IMG/VR virus record: IMGVR_UViG_3300022602_000058
Coordinates: 1 to 64,000 of that record
Source of the DNA: a virus
DNA length: 64,000 bases
Direction: 5' to 3' (one strand)
Shown: positions 31,925 through 41,302 of the stretch, piece after piece
How positions within the stretch are numbered: position 1 is the stretch's first letter
How the letters are laid out: every line of letters begins with the position of its first letter
The notes under the pieces: generated by a model
What the model saw: the letters and a program-made list of their open reading frames with translations, nothing else
Database searches by the model: none
What the model was told of the DNA's origin: nothing
Translations under genes and position numbers: made by a program

Positions 31925-32818
31925 GTGAGACAATTTGTATATACAGTCTACCTACCTGGACAGAAAAAGACAGTACAAATAAAGGAATTACAGTTTAATA
32001 GATACAAACATCTAGTCAAAATTATTACAAATAACAATGATGAAATTGTTGCAAATTTCTTCGATGAACTTTTAATTGATCTCTGTCCAGAAGAAAAAAA
32101 TATACGCTCGTTTTCTTTTCTTGATAAACTTATAATACTTCTAACTATTCGTATAGTATGTATATCACCTCAATTAGAACTAATTGTTAACTGCCCAGTA
32201 ACACAAAAACAATTTAATACAACCGCTAAGCTTTCAGATATTATTGACAAATTACAAAATTTAAATCTTGCTGATGATGTATACTTAACGACTAAAGAAT
32301 ATAACACCGGTGATTTAAAGATTGACCTAGGTATGCCTTCAACGCTTAATATTAAGGAAAGAGATCTTACAATTATAAACACCGTTGTTAAGAAAATCTC
32401 TCTTAGCAATAATAGCACAGATAATATAACAGAGCAACTTATTGATAGATTGCCTGCATTTATATTGAGTGATATTACAAGTTATATTAGTTACTTTAAT
32501 GAAAGCTTGCAGAATATAAATCTGATTAACATTCAATCACCCTTTGCTACAGCTGATACGAATATTAGCATACCATTAAATTTATTTTCTAATTCAATAA
32601 TAGAATTTCTTAAGATAATTTTTAAACGCGGTCTATTATCTATCTATGAACTTGAATACTTTCTAATCAATAAACTTAATATTGATTACGATCTCATCAA
32701 AACATCAACACCCGCTGAATTAAACGTATATATAAACTTCTTTAAGGAAGAAAAAGAAAAGGAAGAAAAAGCTGAACGTAAGAAGAGCTTGAATTTACCA
32801 AATACTGGACCTATATAA
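31925..32818 (+). CDS. Baseplate hub assembly protein, gp26-like (first copy)
   Basis: 297 residues, GTG start. VYLPGQKKTVQIKELQFNRYKHLVKII spans the kind of N-terminus seen in the T4 baseplate gp26-type family (PF12322), then helices with conserved LIDLC and SFLDKLIILLTIRI. The C-terminal third is helical with a charged EEKEKEEKAERKK tail. The following gene has the same layout, so they may be diverged paralogues. In T4, gp26 and gp51 help assemble the hub. Assigned by pattern and context only. Confidence 0.42.
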   Translation: MRQFVYTVYLPGQKKTVQIKELQFNRYKHLVKIITNNNDEIVANFFDELLIDLCPEEKNIRSFSFLDKLIILLTIRIVCISPQLELIVNCPVTQKQFNTTAKLSDIIDKLQNLNLADDVYLTTKEYNTGDLKIDLGMPSTLNIKERDLTIINTVVKKISLSNNSTDNITEQLIDRLPAFILSDITSYISYFNESLQNINLINIQSPFATADTNISIPLNLFSNSIIEFLKIIFKRGLLSIYELEYFLINKLNIDYDLIKTSTPAELNVYINFFKEEKEKEEKAERKKSLNLPNTGPI

Positions 32819-32822
32819 TAAC

Positions 32823-33587
32823 ATGAGTAGTAATGTAAGCGATATTCTTAAGCAATTAGATACCTTAAATCAATCAACAGGTATTGATGTTTTTATACCA
32901 TCTTTAGCTAAAAAAGTTAAGTTTAAAAACTTAAACCTTAAACAACAAAAAGATTTACTCAAAGCGTCTGTTGACGAAACACTCACTAAACTTTCCTTTA
33001 TTGTTAATTTTTATAGCATCATTCAAGAGAACCTTATTGATACAACTATTGATATTAACAAGCTCTATACATTTGATCGACCTGCTATAGCACTTGCCCT
33101 TCGCGTAAGTGGTTTAGACAGTAACTATACATCTGAAGATAACGTATACGACCTAAACGAGCTGCTTAACACAATCCCTACAATTGATACGTCTAAGCAA
33201 GAGTTAAACGCTATAATTGATATACAAAACTTGACAGTAGAACTAGAAGTACCGCATCTTAATACAGATAGGGATGTCAGCCTAGCTACAATTAACAAAT
33301 TAAAAGGTATTCAGGATAAAGATATTAAGACACTTGTTGGTGAGCTCTTTATTCATGAAATTACTAAATTTGTTAAAACTGTTACATTTAAAACAGAAAC
33401 CGAAGATCAGGCAGTAGCGTTCTCAGGTCTTAAGATTGAAGATAAAATCGCTATTATTGAAAAATTTCCCTCCAACCTTACAAGCAAGGTATTGGAGTTT
33501 ATTAAAAATTATAGAGATTTTGAAGCTAAATTTACAACAATCGATACAGTGAATATCGAGATTGATGGTAGCTTCTTTAGCGTATAA
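32823..33587 (+). CDS. 26: Baseplate hub assembly protein, gp26-like (second copy)
   Basis: 254 residues. IDVFIPSLAKKVKFKNLNLKQ then QKDLLKASVDETLTKLSFIV is the typical gp26-family start, with a polypeptide-binding helical body and a C-terminal IEIDGSFFSV strand common in this family. It lies five bases after the first copy and just before the tape-measure candidate, where hub proteins sit in T4-like phages. Similarity judged by eye only. Confidence 0.5.
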   Translation: MSSNVSDILKQLDTLNQSTGIDVFIPSLAKKVKFKNLNLKQQKDLLKASVDETLTKLSFIVNFYSIIQENLIDTTIDINKLYTFDRPAIALALRVSGLDSNYTSEDNVYDLNELLNTIPTIDTSKQELNAIIDIQNLTVELEVPHLNTDRDVSLATINKLKGIQDKDIKTLVGELFIHEITKFVKTVTFKTETEDQAVAFSGLKIEDKIAIIEKFPSNLTSKVLEFIKNYRDFEAKFTTIDTVNIEIDGSFFSV

Positions 33588-33620
33588 TTGAATCATACTT
33601 ATATCTAGATTGTTTAGTGA

Positions 33621-33626
33621 TAAATA
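33621..33626 (+). promoter_or_regulatory. Late promoter box
   Basis: TAAATA in GATAAATAA, six bases before ATG 33633. Confidence 0.6.
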
Positions 33627-33632
33627 ATATAG

Positions 33633-36119
33633 ATGGATGGTATAACATTTGACCAATTACAATCTGTTTTCGGTGATGTAGAGTCTGAACTAAAACAGAC
33701 AAGTAGTCTTTTGGAAAACATTCAAGGATTTCTTAATCAAAAACTTAAATCTTTTGATGAACCTCTTGAAAAGCTTAATCAAATTTCATCATATCTTAAA
33801 CAATTAAAAGAGCCAATTGATGTAAAAGAAATTGACAAACAAAAAGTTGTTAATAAAGAGACAAAACAAGACAAAGATAATACAGCTAAAAAAGGTAATT
33901 CGATATTTGATATTGAAGCAACTACAGCTTCAAAAGTTATTTCAGCTAGCGCAAAAGTTCTACCTGTACGTGTAGTTGATGATCCAAAGAAACATACCCA
34001 AGTCGACATTCTCATTCCACCTGTAACAAGAGTTTTTATCGAGAATTTGCTCGGCGATAATATAAAATTATTAACCGAATTTATTTCACATGAAACTGAT
34101 CGTTTAATTAAATCCCTAAGTAAGAAAGAAGAAAAAAAAGAAGAAAAGAAAAATTGGTTAGATAAACTTTTAGCGGGACTAATGGGTGCTGGTTTAATTG
34201 GTAAATTACTAGGTGGTCTATTAAAACCATTTGAATGGCTTGCAGGTAAACTTTTTAAGTTATTACCAACTATTCTCAAGGATCTCGGTAAGCTTGTAAT
34301 GCCCATTATACGTGGACTTCTCGGAGCTGTTGGCCCATTACTCGCCGGTGCAGGACTTGCTATAGCTGGTATTGCAACACTCTTAAGCGGTCTGAAAGAT
34401 TCTGGCCCATATAAGGGATTAAAAAAACTTCTTGGTAAAGGGCTTTTAAGTATAGGATCAGGAATTTTAAAAAAAGAATTTGGTAAATTGAGTAAACTTG
34501 CTTTCGATTCAGCTAAAAGTCTCTCAAAGGAAAGTAGAAAATTTGTTTTTGGTGCAATGAAAGGCTTAAAAGGTATTTTTAAATATATAGCTGAAGCACC
34601 TGGTAAACTTTTCGGTGGTATATCAAAGGCGATAAAGAATCTCTTCTCAGGAGGCGCTTTAAAGGAGGCTGGTGAAGTTGCAGCAAAAGGTGCTGGTAAA
34701 GGTGGGTTTAAGGCTATTTTGGGTAACGTTGGTAAATTTTTAAGTGAAAAAGTTCTCAAGCGCTTACCGTTTATTGGTACTCTTATTGGTTTAGGGTTTG
34801 CTTTTACACGTTTAATGAAAGGTGATGTTATAGGTGCTTTACTTGACGTTGCGTCAGCGCTTGCTACCTCTGTGCCTGTAGTTGGTACAGCTCTTTCTAT
34901 CGCTATTGATGTATTTAGCGCTGTAAGAGATACTCAGACAGGTGGATCTGAAAAGGCAGGTGCAGGAAATATGGAGTGGATAGAAGGTATGAAAAAGTGG
35001 ATCTGTGAACGTATTAAATATGTACCTGTTATTGGACCGTTAATTGATATGGTCAAGGCATTCGGTGACGGTAATTATCTCGATGCGTTAGGTTACCTTG
35101 CTAAAGCTGCTATACCTCCTCTCGGTATTCTTATTGATATATTGAACAATAAAGAAGCTGTTAGTAATAATATTGCTGACGCTGGTAACTGGGTTGCTGA
35201 TGCTACATCTTGGATATATAGTAAAGTAAAAGATATTCCAGTTATTGGCTCGTTAGTGAAAGCTGGTGAGGCCATTGCTGGAGGTAAATGGGGAGATGTA
35301 TTAGGGTATCTTGGCGAAGCTATTGAACCTCTACAATATATCGGTAAATTAATTGAAAGTGGAGCTGAAAATGTCGCACAAGCTGTTACTACCGGTGATT
35401 TTAGCAGTATTAAAACATTCTTTACAACCATTAAAGATAGTCTTATTAAAGCTGTACTAAATTTACTACCTGATGAAATTTTTGGTATTAGTGTACGGTC
35501 AAGAGTAGCAAAAATGTTAGGTATTACCGGGTACGGTGATGTTAAAGACGGTGATAGTGCTGCCCAAAGTACAAGTGGTCAACCTTCGCCAACAACATCT
35601 ACTAAAGCACCAAAGAAAGAAGAAAGTCACTGGTGGAATCGTTTTAGTAAAAAGACTAACGAAACAACTAATACCAGTGCAGCAAATACACCGCAAGCTA
35701 CAACACCGAATAATAACAACACAACACAGCCTAGTACAAGTACTGGTAACGTAGCACCTGTCACATCACAGCCTAATATAAATGCAAGCGAGTCATCAGC
35801 ACCTACTTTACCATTAGCTGTAAACATACAGCCTAGTGACCAGCCATTTGTACCTGATGCAAGTGATGATGATAAGGATGATACAGCAGATAGTATGAGC
35901 GATATGAGTGACTCATTAAGTGAGCATTCAAATCTCTTGAAAGGTTTAATTGAATATCAAAAACAAACTGCAGCTAATACAAAAGAATTAATACAAGCCT
36001 TCATGAAAAATCAAGGTAATAATAACAACGTAAACGTAAACAATGTTAATAGTTCTACAAATATTATATCAAGCCCGGTAACAAGTTCTATGTTCAGACA
36101 GGCTGTACTGCAACGATAG
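33633..36119 (+). CDS. Putative tail tape-measure protein (gp29-like role)
   Basis: 828 residues. A coiled-coil N-terminus (SELKQTSSLLENIQGFLNQK) and a disordered charged section lead to a long Gly/Ala/Leu-rich hydrophobic region (about residues 175-480) typical of tape measures, with several predicted transmembrane-like helices. Three related units of the form P-V/F-I-G-x-L-I followed by a G-D/K/N segment and A-L-G/D recur at about residues 375-430, 455-510 and 530-580. The C-terminus is Thr/Asn/Gln-rich, then a helix SEHSNLLKGLIEYQKQTAANT. Location in the tail cluster after gp26-like genes supports the role. No enzymatic motif seen. Confidence 0.55.
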   Translation: MDGITFDQLQSVFGDVESELKQTSSLLENIQGFLNQKLKSFDEPLEKLNQISSYLKQLKEPIDVKEIDKQKVVNKETKQDKDNTAKKGNSIFDIEATTASKVISASAKVLPVRVVDDPKKHTQVDILIPPVTRVFIENLLGDNIKLLTEFISHETDRLIKSLSKKEEKKEEKKNWLDKLLAGLMGAGLIGKLLGGLLKPFEWLAGKLFKLLPTILKDLGKLVMPIIRGLLGAVGPLLAGAGLAIAGIATLLSGLKDSGPYKGLKKLLGKGLLSIGSGILKKEFGKLSKLAFDSAKSLSKESRKFVFGAMKGLKGIFKYIAEAPGKLFGGISKAIKNLFSGGALKEAGEVAAKGAGKGGFKAILGNVGKFLSEKVLKRLPFIGTLIGLGFAFTRLMKGDVIGALLDVASALATSVPVVGTALSIAIDVFSAVRDTQTGGSEKAGAGNMEWIEGMKKWICERIKYVPVIGPLIDMVKAFGDGNYLDALGYLAKAAIPPLGILIDILNNKEAVSNNIADAGNWVADATSWIYSKVKDIPVIGSLVKAGEAIAGGKWGDVLGYLGEAIEPLQYIGKLIESGAENVAQAVTTGDFSSIKTFFTTIKDSLIKAVLNLLPDEIFGISVRSRVAKMLGITGYGDVKDGDSAAQSTSGQPSPTTSTKAPKKEESHWWNRFSKKTNETTNTSAANTPQATTPNNNNTTQPSTSTGNVAPVTSQPNINASESSAPTLPLAVNIQPSDQPFVPDASDDDKDDTADSMSDMSDSLSEHSNLLKGLIEYQKQTAANTKELIQAFMKNQGNNNNVNVNNVNSSTNIISSPVTSSMFRQAVLQR

Positions 36120-36126
36120 AAGTAAT

Positions 36127-36132
36127 TAAATA
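36127..36132 (+). promoter_or_regulatory. Late promoter box
   Basis: TAAATA in TTAAATAA, exactly five bases before ATG 36138. Confidence 0.65.
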
Positions 36133-36137
36133 ATAGT

Positions 36138-37475
36138 ATGCCAAATTTCCTCTGGGGATTCACAAATAATATTACGGGTGCAAGTGATGCATCACCTAAT
36201 AGCCTTGCTTTACCTGAAATAAAGCCAGCAGGTACAATAGCTAACGGCTTTAGCGTTAACACTATCAAGACACCAACAAGTCTTGTAAATGTTGTAAGAG
36301 ACTTTTATTGGACATATTCGCCAGTCGGTGATGTGGCGCGTGCTGAGGTGCCGAGAATTATTTTAACTGAACGTAAATTAAGAACAAATGCTCTAATAAG
36401 TCAATTAAAATACTCACTTGGCCAAGCTTTTAGTGGCGGTGCGCAGACATTACAGAATATACAGCAATTCGGTAATAACACCGGCGCAACAGCTGCGTTA
36501 CAGAGTGCAGGTCAGACTATAGGCAGTGGGTTAACAAAATTCATATCTGGGTTACAAAATACCTCAATAGGTCAAGCTGCTGGTAGTATTGCCCAGGGTG
36601 CCGGTACAGCAGTTACTGATGAAGCAAGCAAGGTTGGTGGTCAGATCGCCAATAATTCTGCATATCAACAAGGCCTTGGTGTAGCCAAAAATGCGTATGC
36701 ACAAGTTAGCGATGCGTTAGGTGCGACATTTGTAGATGATAATAATCCAACGGTCAATAGTAGTCCTTGGTTAGCGCCTTACAGAAATCTTTATTTAACA
36801 GACCCTACAGGATGGGTTTATGTACTACCATATTTTAGCAACAATCAAGCTAATCAATCTAATAATTTTTCTGATTCAGGTAATACCGGTGCTTTCTCGG
36901 ATAAGTTTCTTGGCCCTGCCGCGGGAATAGCAAATGAAGCTGCAGGTCTTATAGCTTCTATTAATAATCCAGCTCAAATTACATATATTGAAAAAGCTAA
37001 GTTTTATAATTATCCAACTGAAGGTGAAGACATAACAGTTGAATTTCCTTTGATTAATACCGGTAATGTATCATATGATGACGTAGTACGTAACTGGCAA
37101 TTTTTATTCCTTTTACTTTATCAAAACCGTCCAGGTAAAACAAGTCAAAATACAGTCGATCAACCTGTAATTTATCAAGTTGAAGTACCAGGTAATAAAT
37201 TCTTTCCATTCTGTTTTATTCAAAGCCTCAATATTGAATTCATGGGATCAAGACGCGAGATGAATATTACAGTACCATCTAATACATCTACATCTGCAGA
37301 CTTAGGACAAGTTGGACAGGCACTTGGTAATGCATCTAGCTCTGTATCGATTCCTGTAGTAATACCAGATGCTTACAAGGTAACAATAGCATTGAAGAGT
37401 ATGATTGCTAATTCAAAGAACTTTATGCAACATATGATTGGACCACATCAAATTGTAACAACAGGTACAGCGTAA
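36138..37475 (+). CDS. 48: Baseplate tail-tube cap protein, gp48-like
   Basis: 445 residues (T4 gp48: 364). The C-terminal part is diagnostic: YPTEGEDITVEFPLINTG, FLFLLLYQNRPGK, FFPFCFIQSLNIEFMGSRRE, and the ending IPDAYKVTIALKSMIANSKN with FMQHMIG. A Gly/Ala/Gln-rich, low-complexity insertion occupies about residues 95-205, accounting for the extra length. gp48 with gp54 connects hub and tube. It is followed by the gp53-like gene. Confidence 0.7.
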   Translation: MPNFLWGFTNNITGASDASPNSLALPEIKPAGTIANGFSVNTIKTPTSLVNVVRDFYWTYSPVGDVARAEVPRIILTERKLRTNALISQLKYSLGQAFSGGAQTLQNIQQFGNNTGATAALQSAGQTIGSGLTKFISGLQNTSIGQAAGSIAQGAGTAVTDEASKVGGQIANNSAYQQGLGVAKNAYAQVSDALGATFVDDNNPTVNSSPWLAPYRNLYLTDPTGWVYVLPYFSNNQANQSNNFSDSGNTGAFSDKFLGPAAGIANEAAGLIASINNPAQITYIEKAKFYNYPTEGEDITVEFPLINTGNVSYDDVVRNWQFLFLLLYQNRPGKTSQNTVDQPVIYQVEVPGNKFFPFCFIQSLNIEFMGSRREMNITVPSNTSTSADLGQVGQALGNASSSVSIPVVIPDAYKVTIALKSMIANSKNFMQHMIGPHQIVTTGTA

Positions 37476-37505
37476 GAGCTAAGTTGTGAAACCAGAATAG
37501 GTTCC

Positions 37506-37511
37506 TAAATA
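37506..37511 (+). promoter_or_regulatory. Late promoter box
   Basis: TAAATA in CTAAATAC, exactly five bases before ATG 37517. Confidence 0.65.
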
Positions 37512-37516
37512 CTTAC

Positions 37517-37924
37517 ATGGCAGGTTCAAATCAAAATATTACAGCTTTACAGCCCCTATCAACATATGGGCAATATCAGAATAATATTTCGTCATTACCT
37601 GAGCTTAATATCTATAGATACGAAAAGATATTAAAATTATATCAAACTGGTAATAATCAGTATTTTTATAATTTAGTACAGTCCTTATTTCTCCCTGATA
37701 AACTAGATAAACGTGCTTTATTTTATATTACAGTACAAGGACAACAACCCTGGACCACTGTAAGTTACAATGTATATAAAACAATTGAATTATGGTGGTT
37801 GATTTTATTAACTAATAAAATTTATAATCCTTTTGATATACCTAAAACAGGTACAGTTATAGCGGTAATTAAACCTCAATACGTACCTGATATCCTAAAG
37901 GAAATTAACGCCTCTCTACAATAA
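37517..37924 (+). CDS. 53: Baseplate wedge protein gp53 (LysM-like)
   Basis: 135 residues. The C-terminal half has the LysM-like gp53 pattern: TVSYNVYKTIELWWLILLTN then KIYNPFDIPKTGTVIAVIKP, i.e. Y..Y.....WW.I...N.I..P..I..G. The N-terminal half binds other wedge proteins in T4. It is shorter than T4 gp53 (196). It overlaps the next gene by one base (TAATG). Confidence 0.7.
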   Translation: MAGSNQNITALQPLSTYGQYQNNISSLPELNIYRYEKILKLYQTGNNQYFYNLVQSLFLPDKLDKRALFYITVQGQQPWTTVSYNVYKTIELWWLILLTNKIYNPFDIPKTGTVIAVIKPQYVPDILKEINASLQ

Positions 37925-39696
37925 TGAGTACTAGTGTTACAGCGTATAATCACAGAATCAATAACAGTGACTATATTTTTAAAGTCACACTAGTGAGTGC
38001 TGCCGGTGGTAAGTCAAGAGCTCAAGATATTAAACCAACAGCTATTAAAGAATTGCTTATTAGTGACTCATTTAAAGACTTTTTTCAACAAGGTTATATT
38101 ATTATTAATAATTCCCAAGACGTCATAGAGCGCGATACACCTGATACCCAGCCTTATAATAAACCCGCGTACTATAATAACGCAGGTAGTACAACAAATG
38201 GTACAAACCCTGACGACCCAGACGGTGCTACAAGTAATGCTGACGCTGGGTTTTTATTCCGTGGTGAATCACGTGACATACTTCGTATTGATATTATGCC
38301 TAGACTTGATAACCCTACTATTGACAGTCTAGGTTCTGCTGAAGGTAGAAAATATTTTTATATAGGTGCAGATTTTGCTATCTACGACTCTGAAGAAATT
38401 ATAGGCGAATCACCAGGTCAAAAATATAAAAAATTATATTTTTGGGATTTATACTACCAGTTAATGCTTGAAAAGAATGTACAGTTCTCAACAGCAAATG
38501 TTGTTAATTATATAAATTCCACAACACCAGGGCTCACTACAACAACATCAAGTCCTTCAGCTACATTACCACAAAATGCTGATAATAGCGACCGTGCTGT
38601 AACAACAGGAACAGCCTTAAAAGAATTTCTTAAAGCGGCTTTTCCGGATAATGAGAAATATCCTATTAGTTTTTCTGTTACAATACCAGGTGTTGATAAT
38701 ACACAAGGATTATCACAGCAAGATCAAGATCAACAAAATATTGACTGGGACTTAGGTGGTACTAACTTATTTTTTTCAACACCAGCAAACTTTAAAGCTA
38801 TTGATTGCGTAAAATATATCATGCAGCGACACGTCTCAAATTCCAATTCAAATTTTGACCAATGTTTCTTACGGTTAACAGGCGATAAAAGAGAATTTAC
38901 ATTTAAGAGTTTGACACAGTATTTTAAGCAAGCATATAATCCTGAAACCGATACACCTGGTGATTACTATTTAGAAACAGTTAAGATTGGTGGTAATACC
39001 CAACAAGACGGTAAGAGTAATGTAGCACCTTATTTCACACCTAGTACAGGCGTTTATTTTGAACGCATCGGTACCATCAAAAGTTTTTCTTTTGATAATA
39101 TAGCAGGCATTCATGCACAACAGAGACTAGTACCGACATTTGTACATAGTTACGATACCCAAAATAAACAGTTCAATATAGATATTGAACGCAACGGTAT
39201 TGAACAAGCGATGAAAACATATCAGCAGAACTATATTAATCATATGAATAGTTCTTCTGAAGAACCTGCATTTACAAACTTCGCACCTGGTCAATTAAGA
39301 TATCAAAATAAAAATGTGCAGAACGTATTCTCTGTATCAGAACAAGATCCTGATCAGCGGTTAGCTTGGGGACGAAATGAATTCTTATACGCGAGTATTT
39401 TTACTAATAATTTGATCTCATTCCGTCTTCCTGGTTCAACACATCGTGAAGCAGGCTCATTTATAGGCATAGATAGAGATGGTGCAATACCAAATAGTAA
39501 ATTCGATAATAAATTATTAGGTATCTATTTTATTGTTGAAGTGAAACATTCTTTTACCGGTAATGAATACTTTAATGATCTTTACTGTATCAAAGTTTAT
39601 AACTTTAAACAGCTCGATGATACATATACTGGTAATGAGAAAACTACTACCGGTGATAGCTTACAATTGAAAGGATTAGTGTCAAACGGTTTATAA
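37924..39696 (+). CDS. Baseplate hub protein, gp27-like
   Basis: 590 residues (T4 gp27: 391). The N-terminus KVTLVSAAGGKSRAQDIKPT and the C-terminal strands LISFRLPGSTHREAGSFIGI, LLGIYFIVEVKHSF and YFNDLYCIKVYNF are like the tube-fold domains of hub proteins in contractile tails. A Thr/Ser-rich insertion near residues 190-220 is variable. It should form the trimeric hub under the tail tube. The name gp27 is by fold-like pattern and context and is not certain. Confidence 0.55.
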   Translation: MSTSVTAYNHRINNSDYIFKVTLVSAAGGKSRAQDIKPTAIKELLISDSFKDFFQQGYIIINNSQDVIERDTPDTQPYNKPAYYNNAGSTTNGTNPDDPDGATSNADAGFLFRGESRDILRIDIMPRLDNPTIDSLGSAEGRKYFYIGADFAIYDSEEIIGESPGQKYKKLYFWDLYYQLMLEKNVQFSTANVVNYINSTTPGLTTTTSSPSATLPQNADNSDRAVTTGTALKEFLKAAFPDNEKYPISFSVTIPGVDNTQGLSQQDQDQQNIDWDLGGTNLFFSTPANFKAIDCVKYIMQRHVSNSNSNFDQCFLRLTGDKREFTFKSLTQYFKQAYNPETDTPGDYYLETVKIGGNTQQDGKSNVAPYFTPSTGVYFERIGTIKSFSFDNIAGIHAQQRLVPTFVHSYDTQNKQFNIDIERNGIEQAMKTYQQNYINHMNSSSEEPAFTNFAPGQLRYQNKNVQNVFSVSEQDPDQRLAWGRNEFLYASIFTNNLISFRLPGSTHREAGSFIGIDRDGAIPNSKFDNKLLGIYFIVEVKHSFTGNEYFNDLYCIKVYNFKQLDDTYTGNEKTTTGDSLQLKGLVSNGL

Positions 39697-39699
39697 AAA

Positions 39700-41298
39700 A
39701 TGAGTACGCCTAATACAACAAGAAAGCCTGATACAAATATTATAACTATAGCACCGTATATAGCTGATATTGATCTAGCAGATTCGTACGATCAACTCGT
39801 TAGTACAACTAATACATCGTTAAGTTCTGTATTACCTGCAGATGTACTACCACCTGTAGAGCTACAAGCTACAGTAGATTATAGAAATTCATTTAAACAA
39901 GGCGATACAATAACTGCTGTAAATCAATTTTTTAAAAATTTAACCACAACATCCTTCAAGCAGCCAGACTTTTCACTTGACGCTATACTTTACTGGTACC
40001 AGAAATCGACATATAGTAATAAGGAAATAACATCGTATAAATCACAAAATAGTTTTAATAATCAAAATATCTTATTAAATCAAATTCCAGGTGCAGCTGC
40101 TTTTGCGCAGAATATTGTCAACGATGCAAACGCTACAACCAGTTATTTTGATATTGTGAGTGATAGCATCGGTGTTATTGCTAATTCAAAATTTATACAA
40201 CTTGATAGTACTTTACCGCTTTTTGATGTCGATCAAAAATATTATGGTGTACCAATTCCTATAGCCGCATCAACGGATAATAAGATTAGCGCTAATACAA
40301 GAAATGTAATGTATAATTTAAGCCAAAAAACAACAATGATTATGAAGCGTAACTTACTAAACATTGGCTATACAAATACTTTACTACAGCAAAATCTTGC
40401 AGCTGACGCTACAACTTCACATGGATTAAATCTTATTAACGACTTACCAACATTTGTTAATATCAATAAAAAACTCGAGCAATTCAAATCAGCTCTTGCA
40501 GCAGTTTATGCGCAATTAAAAACATTTAGTTTTGTACAGTATCTTAATAATATCGGTAATACCACAGCTCTCAACTTACGTGATATCTTCCCAGTAGCAG
40601 CAGGTGATCGTGAATTTACAGTTGTAACATCACAACAAAATGCACAGGCATCAGTAGCTGAAGCCCAGCAAATACAATCAGATGCAACTGCCGCCGCTAC
40701 ATTAGCACAGCAACAATATCAAACATCAGTAAGTAGCGGTAATGCCGCTTTTGGTAATCCTAACGTTTTTGTACCAGGGCCTGCTGTAACAGCGACAGGT
40801 TCATCTTCTGTCGCGCCTGTTGGTGAGAAGCCTGGTTATACTATTATAAACCAAGGCGATAAACAGTATATATCTCAGCAAGATCTTTACAATATTAACA
40901 AATACAACGTTGAAAATTCCGGCCTTGTAGGTTATGTACCTACTGACGGTGCTAAGTATGGTATTACAACAGGATCTGCTGATGAGTGGGCAAATTATTT
41001 TACCAACTACGCTCCTAACGAATCTGCAACAACAAGTAATGGATTAATACAAGTTAATGAAAGCTTCACTGAAAGTAATGGTCAAATATCAGCAGGTGTA
41101 TTTAGTATGAGTGTTGGTGAAGAAGGACTCACATCGACATCAATAAATGACCCTGCAGCGAACTCAGCCGCTGCTATTCAAACATCAGCAAATCTTATTA
41201 AACGAGATGGTGTTATTGCTGCACAATCACCATCAGGCAAATGGCAGGGTATGGCGGCATATTTTGGCCCGTTGAGGAGGGGCGCAGGACAAGTATAA
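39700..41298 (+). CDS. Tail/baseplate protein with lysozyme-like C-terminus (candidate)
   Basis: 532 residues. The N-terminal 320 residues are helical and of unknown family. A Gln/Ala/Thr-rich linker follows at about 320-380. The C-terminal 140 residues contain NESATTSNGLIQV, close to the E...S.GL.Q motif of soluble lytic transglycosylases, then ending WQGMAAYFGPLRRG. This could be the tail enzyme that breaches peptidoglycan, the job of gp5 in T4. The catalytic Glu is proposed, not shown. Confidence 0.45.
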   Translation: MSTPNTTRKPDTNIITIAPYIADIDLADSYDQLVSTTNTSLSSVLPADVLPPVELQATVDYRNSFKQGDTITAVNQFFKNLTTTSFKQPDFSLDAILYWYQKSTYSNKEITSYKSQNSFNNQNILLNQIPGAAAFAQNIVNDANATTSYFDIVSDSIGVIANSKFIQLDSTLPLFDVDQKYYGVPIPIAASTDNKISANTRNVMYNLSQKTTMIMKRNLLNIGYTNTLLQQNLAADATTSHGLNLINDLPTFVNINKKLEQFKSALAAVYAQLKTFSFVQYLNNIGNTTALNLRDIFPVAAGDREFTVVTSQQNAQASVAEAQQIQSDATAAATLAQQQYQTSVSSGNAAFGNPNVFVPGPAVTATGSSSVAPVGEKPGYTIINQGDKQYISQQDLYNINKYNVENSGLVGYVPTDGAKYGITTGSADEWANYFTNYAPNESATTSNGLIQVNESFTESNGQISAGVFSMSVGEEGLTSTSINDPAANSAAAIQTSANLIKRDGVIAAQSPSGKWQGMAAYFGPLRRGAGQV

Positions 41299-41302
41299 TC
41301 TT

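Noticed and set aside
33779-34759. 326-residue minus-strand ORF opposite the tape-measure candidate
   Set aside because: Its composition (Pro/Ser/Phe runs) mirrors the Gly/Leu/Lys-rich gene on the other strand, it has no promoter box and no recognisable domain, so it is a shadow ORF.
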